From NCBI GenBank assembly GCA_009733575.1, contig ML769384.1, positions 685,257 through 749,256 of the forward strand: a stretch of DNA of 64,000 nucleotides, in the 5' to 3' direction. A model generated the notes under the pieces. That model worked only from the letters and a program-made list of their open reading frames with translations, did no database searches and was not told where the DNA came from. Numbering within the stretch: position 1 is the first letter of the stretch; each line of letters begins with the position of its first letter. This document shows positions 12,130 through 25,900 of the stretch, piece by piece. A program made the position numbers and the translations under genes. The stretch is from Gymnopus androsaceus JB14 (Eukaryota > Basidiomycota > Agaricomycetes > Agaricales > Omphalotaceae).

Positions 12130-12506
12130 GTCAACTTTTTCTGGGAAACGGCGGAATGGAAATTGTGCGTATTTATATGACACACTGTATTGCTCCATAA
12201 TCTATGTCGCTGCTGCTCTGATCCCGAGTCTCCTCAAGACATTCTCTTTCAATATCAAGGGGATGCGCTTGATTGTCGCCCTGCGTGCTGACTTGCTTGC
12301 CGCCAAAGCTCTTTACCCCGGGTTTTCTCAGGACCCCGGATGCTCCTAAAGGCCAAGCGTGAAATAGAGAACTTTCGGAATGTTCTCAATTCTGAATGTT
12401 TTCCGAATTCCGATAGCTATGTTATATTTTGATATATCTGTCGCATATATAAATCGTAATTGACTTGCCGAGCAGTTGACAAGTGGTATCAGTTTCATAC
12501 ACAGAA

Positions 12507-14806
12507 TCATAACTTCGCTGAACGCGCTGGTGGCTGCCAGTCTACGCGCTCAACCTACAGGCGTATTCAGTTACGCTCCTTCTGACACTCCGAGTTCTAT
12601 ATACCACTCACCAGATCCGGTGTTAGATCAGCGATCTTCTGAACGCCCATTAGTCGCATCGTGGTGACTATTTCGCGCTCCAGGATATCGATGATCTTGC
12701 GGACACCAACTTCACCATAGGCCTATAGCGACTCTTAGCGTATATGAAAGCATGTACACGGAGTGCACTTACACTCTGAGCGTAAAGGAATGGTCTACCA
12801 AGTCCAGCGGCCTTGGCTCCAAGGCAAACAGCTTTCACCACATCTACGACCATGATTAGATAAGCGAAAACAGTAGCGCGAAGGGAGTTCAGCACATACC
12901 TGTTCCACGACGAACGCCGCCTGTTTGATTGTTCAAGTTAACATGTAGTACATTTGCTCAAAATAGACTTACCGTCGATATACACTATAAGAATAGGAAT
13001 AAGCGTTTGGAAAATTGGATTAAATCATCATAGCTAACCTTCCAACTTTTGGGATATTTCTGGCCGCTGTTTTCGCAGGCGGTATAGAATCTCAAGAGGT
13101 GGGAGAGAGCTATATTGTAACGAGTTCGGAAATAAGTCGGTAAAGAGCACTTGGGACTCACTATTCCAGCTGACGCCCTGCATTCGTGGAATTATTAATC
13201 CGGATTTCAGTTTGAGATTGCAGATCACGCACCTCCGTGGTTTGAAAGAAGAATTCCGTCCACGCCAGCTTCCGCTGCTAAGATGGCATCCTGAAATTAA
13301 TAAACAAACCGTCGTTCATGAATTGTAGAAGTAAGTTCAAAGTAATTAAATACCTCCACTGATTGGATACCCTTGATGACTATAGGTAGTTTAGTGACAC
13401 TACGAAGCCATGGGATGGTCTATCCAGAAGTGAACAATAACCGGTAGAGGGAATGGTTTGTATACGAACCTTTTCCCATGTCATATCACGATCATCGTTT
13501 ACTAGAAGTCACTGTTATTAGGTGGGAAGAACTCCAAAGTTAGACCAATTGCTTACTTATTAATGCTCCTGCGCTTCCAAGGCCAGGATCCATGTCAGCT
13601 GCCCCTTCTCCTTCAGTATAAACCTTGATTCCATTCTCCTGCATGTCCAGGACCCAGGGACTCCGAACGTCCCGCTCTCTGTTGCTGGGTACAACGGCAT
13701 CGACTGTAAGAAAGATCGCGCGATATCCAAGCCTCTCGACCTCGCGAATGCGTTTCAAGGCTACAGCATCGTCTTTATGTTTGTAGAATTGGAAGAACAG
13801 GGTTTGAGAAGGAGATGAAGCGGCAGCAATTTCGGCATAGGAAAGAGATGCATTTGACGAGACCATCTGAATTATTTTCGAGGGAGCGCACCCTCGAGTT
13901 ATGTTTGCTTCGCCTGAGGACATCCATAAGTTGAAGTTTACGCGATTTTAACGACAAACTAACCGAGTGGGTGTCCCAGCTTTGCTAGGGCAGCGCCAGA
14001 AACAAAGATGGGAAGGTTTGTTTTAAAGCCCAGAATTTGTGTTGAAGGATCGCATGTTGCTACCGGCCTCATTACGCGAGCGTTGAAGAAAAATCGATTG
14101 AAGGCCTGAGCGTTTTCTTGGACAGCTATACCGGTGGTTTAGACCTTATACCTTAAGCAAGTGTTTAACAACTCACTGATTTCATCATCGGCAGCTGAGC
14201 TGGTAGCGTTGTGAGATATACGGGTCAAGAGTCAAAACTGGACTGTACCTATAATAAGCCCATGCCTTGTAGGAAAGGACTTGCTTGGCAACTTGCTGTG
14301 ATGTGCATTAGTCGAGGACGTATATCGTGAGTCATCGTAACACTTGCTTCCATATCACTCAAGTTGAGAATATGATTTAACGGAGGGCGTTGCTTCAGGG
14401 CCTGTTCTACACGTAGTTCATCCTTTGTCTTCTTCTTCGACGCTTCCTTCTTGGCAAGGATATTTGCGGCCTCATCACTCACAGGTCCGAGATGCTGAGA
14501 TGGAGAGAGATTCTTTTCGAGAGCGTCCGAAGGATGTATTGGTGTATAAGCGCTTGTAGCATCACGGCCTGCGTACTTGAGAATAATACTAGACCCTCCT
14601 GGATGTTCCTACCCAGCCGGATAAGTGATCTCGTTCTGACAGTTGAAAAAGTACATACTGAAAGAAACTCGGTCACATCGTAAACACACCTGTGAATTAT
14701 AACCCAGCAGGAACTGAGAAGAATATGAGAATTGGTGGTATCGGACGAAGGAGACAACGAACCTCGCATCTTTGTGCTTTGCCACTTCCTCTAAGGACCA
14801 CGCCAT
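12507..14806 (-). CDS. Cytochrome b5-FMN dehydrogenase, lactate type, copy B
   Basis: This is the upstream member of the tandem pair, with the same 17-exon structure and a coding span of 2300 bp, identical in length to copy A. It starts ATG GCG TGG at 14806 and ends TGA at 12507. The b5 domain shows SCWVII, EHPGG and IHPSD. The FMN barrel has [54 protein letters not shown] and the intact phosphate-binding loop GGVRRGTD. A short last exon encodes [15 protein letters not shown]. All 16 introns I traced can be closed with GT-AG ends and continuous frame. The function is as for copy A: FMN-dependent oxidation of L-lactate or a related 2-hydroxy acid. No mitochondrial presequence is visible. Copy B keeps every catalytic residue I looked for and is the better candidate for normal activity. 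Confidence 0.87.
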
Positions 14807-15008
14807 GATGGTAACTGGTAAGAATGATTGCGGGGAATTTATATGAATTCGGTTCATCGGGACGACAGGAATGAGGAGACGGCGTCTAAAACGGTCCGTG
14901 AGTCGGCCCGTCCGGCATACGATGGTGTAAGCTAGCACGTGGCAAGTTGAACTTCGCGCGCATTCTTTGAACTCGACGTCCAACTGAACCAGCAAATTAC
15001 TCGCTGTT
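14807..15008. promoter_or_regulatory. Divergent 202-bp promoter, dehydrogenase B / SAP gene
   Basis: The start codons at 14806 (minus) and 15009 (plus) face away from each other over 202 bp. Both core promoters must lie here or overlap the neighbouring transcripts. No specific motif is claimed. Confidence 0.5.
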
Positions 15009-17139
15009 ATGGCTTTGGCGGATAGATCGGAACGCCGTTTGAACCTCGAATCTTTGAAGCATAAAGATCTGCAAAAATTATGCAAAGTACGTATCATTTG
15101 TTATTATTTCTTTGTCCGAACACTTATCTTTTTGTCTTTTAGGAATACGGCTTGAGGGCCAATTTGAAGTCTGAAGCTATGATAGACTTGCTGCTGGATG
15201 CGCAGTGAGTCTCGTATCTCGTTCAATAATTCATTCCTCATTCTCTTTCAGGCAGAGTAAAGGCAGCAGCAAACAGTCGCGACGATCTGTTTCGACAAGA
15301 ATTTCCAGTCGCGCTACCACTACAGGCCGAACGAGCTCTATGATTGTACATGATATTGATGACGATGAGGAATCTGCAGAAGGCGACGGAGAAGAGGAAG
15401 AGACACAGGAGCAGCCTGAACCCCAAGAAGTACCTCAGCCGCCTCCTCGTACTCGCAAAGCGAAAGAAACTCAGCTTAGATTGGGCATGGGCCGACCTGT
15501 AGCTGCTGGAGGAAAGGGTGCTCGTGCAGTCACCAGATCTACCACTCTATCGAAATCGAAGAAAGGCAAGGGAAGTAAAAGTCTCAAACCGTCTGAAGCA
15601 ACTATCCCGGAAGAAGGTGTGTATGCTCTTGGGATTCTCTCATTTCAACATCTTAATGGTCATTAGAACCGGAACTGGAAAACGCAGAACCAGCATCAAG
15701 TGCGTTATACGCTTACCTTCCCATTCGTTGTCTCATCTCGCCGACAGATTCACCGGATGAAAATCAAGCTGCAGAGACTCCTTTACCAACAACAGCGCTA
15801 CTCTCAGATGACCCCTCTGCCTCGTCCTCTTCTGACTTTGATGCACGTGTAATGCAAGCGGTATGTTGACGCATTTCGGAGTCGGTTGTAGGGTGCCTAA
15901 TTGTTATCCTAGATGAAGCCATTACATCAACAGCTAGAGGCGCTCAAGTCTGAGCTAGGCCAGATGCAGGCTCTGAAAAACGAGCTGTCCCAGATACGAA
16001 ACCAAGTTGCCGATATTGAGGTTTGGAAGCAAAGGGTAGAGACTCTCACCACTGAAGTGAAGGAGCTTCGTGAAAAAGCAGCAGTGGCGGACTCGGAGCT
16101 TCAACAACTCAAGGGATCGCTCTCATCGCAACGATTATCCACTCCTACATCTGAGGAAGCAGCTTCTGGTTTCCGCACTCCCGTCATGACTCGCGCTCCA
16201 GTACCCAAGTAAGCAATATAAGCATTCTGGCGTATATCAAGCTAAAACTATGTTTCAAGCACTCTCAGTATTCCTAGAGCCCCCGCTTTAGTGTCCGAAT
16301 CTCAGGCAGGCCCGAGTTATCTCACACACCCTGGTTTGGCCCCCGTTCTTCTGGGTAAACGTCATCGAGATTCAACAAGCAGCGATGTGACGGGAGTTGT
16401 AGAGGAGGCGGAAGAAAGTGGATTATCGGAAGCAGATTTGGCGAAAACTGTACTTCGTCCGGACAAGAAACGTCCGAAATTGAGTAGTGGTGATAGTGGG
16501 TCTGGTACAGCTCCAGAAGGACGTGGTGAAGCTGCTCGTGGCGCCAGTTTCACCGTATTCAGTGGTCCAGAGCCAGATGATTCTTATATCGACCCACCCC
16601 CGCCAACCACCCCTCTACCTGCTTTTTATACCGCCAGTACTCCTCCAAACAATGGTGCAGGTCCCTCACGGCAACGTGTAACCAGCACTCAAGATGCTAC
16701 GGAAAACATGCCACCTTTCCCATATTCATTCTTACCCGTTCCTCCTACACCTGGAGGCGGCGATGCATACGCCATGCCATTCCCTTATCCCGAACCTCCC
16801 CAATCACCCACACCAGTTCGTGACAGTAATCCTAGCCTCATTGGTAACAGTCGTGACCGCACAGACGTGTTCCAAGCCTTCGGCTTACCTCCTCCCGGTC
16901 GGCCACGTTCGCGCCTTGAACCCAGGCTTCGTAGCCAACAGGAGGCGGAGTTAGGCGGGTTTATCAATCCAGCTGCTTTAGAGAACCGAGATGGCGGTGA
17001 AAGCTCTACGCGCTCCGATGATGCTGATGCTATGAGACGCACAATGTACGGCACTGAGCTGGAAGGAGATACTCGCTTCGGCGATTTTGGACTGGAGAGC
17101 ATAGGGTCCTCGGACTACAATTGGACTGGTGCCTACTAA
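15009..17139 (+). CDS. SAP-domain, coiled-coil nuclear protein, uncharacterised
   Basis: Seven exons: 15009-15086, 15143-15204, 15252-15616, 15667-15699, 15748-15860, 15913-16208 and 16260-17139 (or 16269, since two acceptors nine bases apart keep frame), about 605-608 residues. Residues about 12-46 (NLESLKHKDLQKLCKEYGL ... LLLDA) match the helix-hairpin of a SAP motif, used for DNA or chromatin binding. Next come an acidic run, a basic segment (LGMGRPVAAGGKGARAVTRS), a coiled coil encoded by exon 6 (residues about 218-290, LEALKSELGQMQALKNEL ...) and a long Pro/Ser-rich tail. I do not recognise the family. DNA or chromatin association is inferred from the SAP motif only. A short product is translated from ATG 15009, with no better upstream start. 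Confidence 0.75.
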
Positions 17140-17518
17140 ATGGGAGTAGAATGGTTTGTGCTTCTCGGGGAGTCACCGCTGCTAATAAGCAGTGTTTTCA
17201 ACAATTTAAACAATAATTTTATTCTCTTTAACCGATTTCGCAAATCTCTTCTTTTTTTTTCCTATCTGATTTCTTGCATACATTTGTATCACTTTTTCGT
17301 TGCCTTGTTTCAATAGGTTAGCTACTGTATGGGAATCAAGTCCAAAGATATTCGTACTCCAATCGAGCTTAATAAATGAATTCTGTACATAAATGACTCG
17401 AAAAATAAAGGTTCGTGCCTGTATCCATTTCCCGAGTTACGAAATAAGTAATTATCGATACATATACCTAGGTAGAGTAAACAAAATAATGCAAGGTCAT
17501 AATAAAATACATAAATAC
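17140..17518. other. Convergent 3' intergenic region
   Basis: This AT-rich 379-bp gap holds the 3' ends of the SAP gene and the MAP kinase gene, which converge here. T-rich and aataaa-like strings fit polyadenylation regions for both strands. I see no gene. Confidence 0.5.
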
Positions 17519-18934
<1,416 letters not shown>

Positions 18935-20000
18935 TATAAATTTCTAGTGAAGGTTTAAGAGATGGAGGAATTAATGAACGGAGACAAGCGCAAGAGATGA
19001 GTAGTACTAATGCCGAAAACGAAGGTGTTCTTATGAAGGGATTTCCGCGGTTGGTCCAGATACGGACTGATACTCCTTCAGCTAGAAACCGGCTGTGAAC
19101 AAGGTGCAACAGAGAACTGTATCTATCATCATTTATATGTGAAGATTCGAGACTTACAGCTAGACCATACGGAAATGCGTTAGATCATAAAATGCTTCGT
19201 GATGCCGGATGCAGCTGTGTAATTCATGTGGCATCAATACATACCGATCCGACCAAAGAGACAAGCGGGAACTTGAGGGAGGCTGGATATTGAGTGCGGT
19301 ATTGGAAGGAGCTCGAGTAAGAGTAGAACCCCGGAGAGCAGAATCCGTAGAAGCTGGAGAAGAGTAGATCTTGCAGAAACCTCAAAAATTGCGATCTTCT
19401 GCAGTGCGCTTGGCCTATCATCAAAATTAATTGACCAGTATGGAGATGATAGTGAAACAAGCAGGAAGACGTTTCAGTCATACCAATGGGCCAAGTTTCA
19501 GATCTACATATATCCCTTTCTCGAGATATCTGATTCAATCAATACGGAAAAGAATCAATACGGAAAGCGCACCAAGTTCGCGGTTAAGCCGATAATATGG
19601 ATGTTCAAATGTTACTCACAGCGAAATCAGCTCCGGACTGGCTTCCAAGGCCTCTTTGCCCGCTGCATTGAATATATGTACTCGGGGTCCAGGTTTTTCA
19701 TATCATTGTATCGCCTGGGGTTTCCCATTGACCTTGATATCTAAGCCCTTTGAGAGCCAAGCTCTGGCGCCTTTCTCGAACAATCTTCAATTAAAAGAAT
19801 CAATATCAACCTACAGTAAGATAAAGATCAGTCGTAGCCACAGCTTTGGCATGCTTACGAGTGTAAGCGCTGCCAAAGTATATCAACTTTTTCTGCCAGG
19901 CTGGAAAGATAGAGAGATCATTTTCAAGACAGGATATCGATTTACTTATCTTATTTACAATACCATACTATACCCAACTATAACTCAAGATCGAAGAAGA
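18935..20000. other. MAP kinase upstream region, no gene seen
   Basis: About 1.07 kb lies between the kinase start and the CBF5 stop. It contains only short non-conserved frames. It probably holds the kinase promoter and 5' UTR and the CBF5 3' UTR. I recognise no RNA gene or repeat. Confidence 0.4.
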
Positions 20001-21798
<1,798 letters not shown>

Positions 21799-22150
21799 GC
21801 CTCAATCCGGATTGAGTGCGCTCTGGAAAAGTCAACGCGTAGAAAAATTTCCAAGCCGGTCAGACGGGCCTTCACGGACCGCTCAAGTTTGGTTTTCAAT
21901 TCTAAGTACTCTGACTGCAGTCGCGATTCCAAGGGCTCCTTTCTCTCTTAAACTCAAGCTGCGAAAGACTTTGAATCCAGCGTTTAGCTGATGTAAAGAG
22001 TGAAAAGTCGGCGAAAATCACACAAAAATAGCAAAATTTCGCCCAATCTGATTGTGGGAAAGTAGCTTCTAGTTACTTACATCGGTGGCTTGTTTTTTTT
22101 CCTCCTACCACCACCTTCGGCGCTCTTCCTCAACTCTTCAAGACCTCACA
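21799..22150. promoter_or_regulatory. Divergent 352-bp promoter, CBF5 / eL22
   Basis: The starts at 21798 (minus, CBF5) and 22151 (plus, eL22) are 352 bp apart. The eL22 side ends in a pyrimidine-rich leader (ttttttttcctcctaccac) typical of ribosomal protein genes. Shared control of these two ribosome genes is an inference from position only. Confidence 0.5.
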
Positions 22151-22755
22151 ATGGTGAGCTGGGTACTGCTTTGCTGAGTTATCTTCTCAGTAGGCTCACA
22201 CCTGGTTTCTTTTTCTCTTTCTCCTTCTACAGCCCAAAGCCGCCGCCGGAAAAGTTGCTACCAAGCACAAATTCGTTATCGACTACTCCAAGCCTGCTGG
22301 AGACCAAGTCTTCGACGGCGCCGACTTTGAAAAATTCTTGCACGACCGTATCAAGGTCGAAGGCAAGGCAGGTCAACTTGGTGAAAATGTGAAGATTGCT
22401 CGGGATAGTACGTCGATTTTTTTTTAAATGAGAAATTTCGACTGACTGCTCTGATAGCCACCAACAACAAGCTTACCGTGACTTCGAGCATCCCTTTGTC
22501 CAAGCGATACCTCAAGTACCTCACCAAAAAGTTCTTGAAGAAGAACACTCTCCGGGACTGGATCCGGTACGTCTTGCTTTATTGTAATGAAGTTTGGATA
22601 TATTCTAATATCCATTGATTTCAGTGTCGTTGCCACCTCCAAGGACAGCTACACACTCAAGTTCTACAACATCAGGTACGAATCTTTACATTCGCTGCTG
22701 TCTTCATTTGATTGACTTTGACTGTAGCACTGATGATAACGAAGAGGAAGAGTAA
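22151..22755 (+). CDS. RPL22: 60S ribosomal protein eL22
   Basis: Five exons: 22151-22153, 22233-22407, 22458-22566, 22625-22675 and 22728-22755, total 366 nt, 121 residues. Exon 1 is only the ATG, a common layout for fungal ribosomal protein genes, and its intron is 79 nt. The protein runs [19 protein letters not shown] ... [19 protein letters not shown] ... [19 protein letters not shown] and ends with the acidic DDNEEEE tail typical of eL22. It is part of the large ribosomal subunit, near the exit tunnel. The frame is intact. Confidence 0.95.
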
Positions 22756-22923
22756 ACGTATCACTCCTACGCCCTCGGTCGTTCTATGTATTCGTTTAAC
22801 CGTTACTATGATTATGGGTTCTGGAAGTGGTTGAGAGCAATACATGCACATTTTAACTCCTTTGCGCAACCTTAAATAAAAGAAGGGATCTATTATTGAA
22901 TAAATAGAAAATGCTAGCAATGT

Positions 22924-25900
22924 CTACGAGCTTATAGTAATCGAGGGGGCTTGAGAATCCTCGATCTTGACTTTCCCAAGTACCATCAGCGCGAGCTCGT
23001 TCCAGAGGATATGGGATTCCGTGAGGATCTTTCCCCGGAACTGATAAGCCAGCAACGATGCCAACTGTGTCCTCAAAATTTTCAATGCGATATTTGTCTT
23101 TGGCGCAATCTGAAACTTGACTTTGCGGTCGATGAAGGCAGAGTTTGAAATCAACTGTTGGTACAGATGTATGGAATGAGCGGGATAGCACTGTAATAAC
23201 AAAGATCGCGCACCTTGAAATCAGCTTCACCACAGAGAAGCAGCATTGCCATATCATCGACAGGACCTGTCTCCCAGGCGTAGAGCTTTTTCGAATGCCT
23301 ATGCAAGATGTTTTAGAGACTGAACGAACCGTTCCGAAAGGCCAACTCACATGAGAGTAAAATAAGCGAGATGATTCGCCCCAAGATCAGTCGTCTTCCT
23401 CCCGAAATTCACCGAAGAAGGATGAAAAGAGGCTAGCTGGTTGTTGGTTATCGTCCGCATCTGTCTAGAGGATCGATCGACTGCAAGCACTTTTGGAAAT
23501 AGACCAGCAAGAAGAGCCGCGTTCACCAACGCAATGTTGCCCGAGCTAGAATCCAAATCTTGCGGGAGAGAAACAAAGCGGGTTCGATTGCGACTGTAAC
23601 GTGCTCTGCAGAAATCTAGTCAGTATATAACGGAAATCGAGAAACATTTTAAGTACCGGTTCAGGTCACGGATATAAGATTTGTCGACTTGGATGAAAGA
23701 CGCATCGATAAGGTATCCCAAGAATTGCTGGCGTAATTCTTCAATTTGTTGAAGGTTCTATAAAGTTGGACTTAGATTCATCGACATTGCTCAAGATGAA
23801 TAAACTACCTGTTGGCTCAAGAAATTTTGCCTGCAGAATTTTCGCACAAAGCCAGCCTGGGGATTACCGCTTGCTCTGCGCCAACTGGAGAACGCGTTGT
23901 GTAGTGTCAAGAAATCAGAGTTCTCTGTATATCGATGTTAGAGTGACAAATAACCAGGTCGCACACCACACTTGCCTGATTTGAAAGAAGCCTTTGCGCG
24001 GTCTGCCTCTTGTTCTAAACCAAACGGCGTCAAGAACGGGGATTTCGAATTGAGCGCAGCGGCAATGGTCAGAGCCGGATCCAAGCATCGGAAAAGAGTG
24101 GCGATCAGCAGGAACTTGCCCAAATGAACGTCTGTAGGCAGTTTGCTGAGTAGGCGGCCCATTGGCGTGATCTCTTCGGAAGGAGTGAGAGCCCGCACTT
24201 CAACGAGCATAGATATCGCTCGCTGAACATTGACTGGTGTCGGTGGATCTAGAGCACGAGAAAGAACATCCTCTATTGACGACCCCAGCTTGACCTTCAT
24301 GATTTTGATACGAAGAGACAAGTCAGCCAAACTAAGTCTCATCATCTCCGGCAACGGATTATCCACCATCTATATTCAACTCAGCACCATGCTCAATAAC
24401 AAACAAGATTGACCATACCTGAGTATCATAGCGAACCCGCGTGAATAGATGGAAACAAAGCCCTTCTTGAACACGTCCCGAACGCCCTCGCCTCTGCGCA
24501 GCATTACTTTTGGAAATAAAGGTTTCAACAAGACGACTGATTTGACGCTTTTCATCGAATCGCATTTCGCGGTGCTTGCCGGAATCAATCACTGCTGTAA
24601 TGTCGGGTATTGTGATACCAGTCTCCGCGATGTTCGTAGCTAGATGAGAAGTTAGTGATTTTGGAGAAGTGTGAGGGATATGGCTTACCGATGACAATCT
24701 TTCGGATACCACGAGGCGGAATGTCGAACACCGCACTCTGATTCTCGCTTGATAATGTGGAATGTAGCGGATATATCTTGAAATCGTCAAGTCCAAACAA
24801 CGGATGTTCGGTCAACATGTCATTCATGCGCCGAATTTCGCCCAGACCTGGCATAAATATCAGAATGGCAGGGGAAAAATCTGACAACGAGTTATCCTCG
24901 AAGCATATCTTCTCCAATAATCGCATAATGAGTTCGTAAGGTATCAGCCGCTCGTCAAACAGGTTGATGGTGGTGGCGGTACTGGGGGAGTATCGTTTTT
25001 CGAGCTTCAAGTTCTCCGCAGGTATGTCCGAGTCTTCGTCGTCGTTGACAGCTAACTCTTCAGACCAGTCTGCCTTGTTCTTGTTACGATAGAACTTGTC
25101 ATGCACTGGGATGAAAAATTTAGCTGAGACAAGTTGAATCAAGGAAGTAACACCCACAACGCCGGGCGTAAGGAGAGTTCTCAGTGATCGACCACTGCGT
25201 GTATTCCACCGCATCCTCCAAGTAACGGACGTCAACAGGGTATGTACGTCCAGGAACATGAAGCATGGGGCAGCCTCCAAAATACTCGGAAATCTTCTCA
25301 GCGTCCACAGTAGCAGACATGAGAACGACCCTTGGAAGATAGTTTGTTTGAGCCCCTACTTCACCAGTTTACGAAAACAAACTTACTTCAAATCCGAACG
25401 TTGCTCCAACAAGGACTTCAGAACAATCAGGAGAAAGTCGGACTCAATCGAGCGTTCGTGAACCTAGAGTGCAAATGAGCATTGAAATTCCCGGCGAGAG
25501 GTCTTGGAAAGTCCATACCTCATCAATAGATGATATGCTGAGAATCCAAGTCAGTAGAACGGAAGGCATTATATTATGTTCAACGCACTGTGATCTCATC
25601 GAAAGCTGTACCCTGTCCACCATGTCCAGATCCTCCTTCAAGCATGCGAAGAGCTATACCATTGGTCACAAATGCGAGGCGCGTATTCTTGGTGGTGTTG
25701 CTCTCCAACCTAATGGAATACCCAACAAGGGAGTTTGAGGTCCCTACAGCGTTCGGACCTTCACCTAGCTCGCGCGATACACCTGCCTGAATGTAAGCAT
25801 TTGGAAGAGCAGCAGAGTAAATTTTGAGCGTACGTTGTGCAAGAGATATGGCAGATATTCGCCTAGGTTCGGTACAGTAAATCTTGCAAGGCTTCCCTCG

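Noticed and set aside
11560..14360. GC-AG introns (GCAAGT donors) at the same place in both FMN dehydrogenase copies
   Set aside because: A normal GT donor two codons later (GCAA|GTATCA in A, GCAA|GTGTTA in B) with acceptor caag gives DMEAIAKQVL in both copies and keeps frame, so a GC donor is not needed.
16258..16270. Frameshift at the start of the last SAP-gene exon
   Set aside because: Two acceptors nine bases apart both keep frame (they differ by three residues), so this is ordinary alternative acceptor choice.
19224..19538. 104-codon open frame upstream of the MAP kinase
   Set aside because: It has no domain, biased low-complexity content and no splice structure; it is more likely chance.
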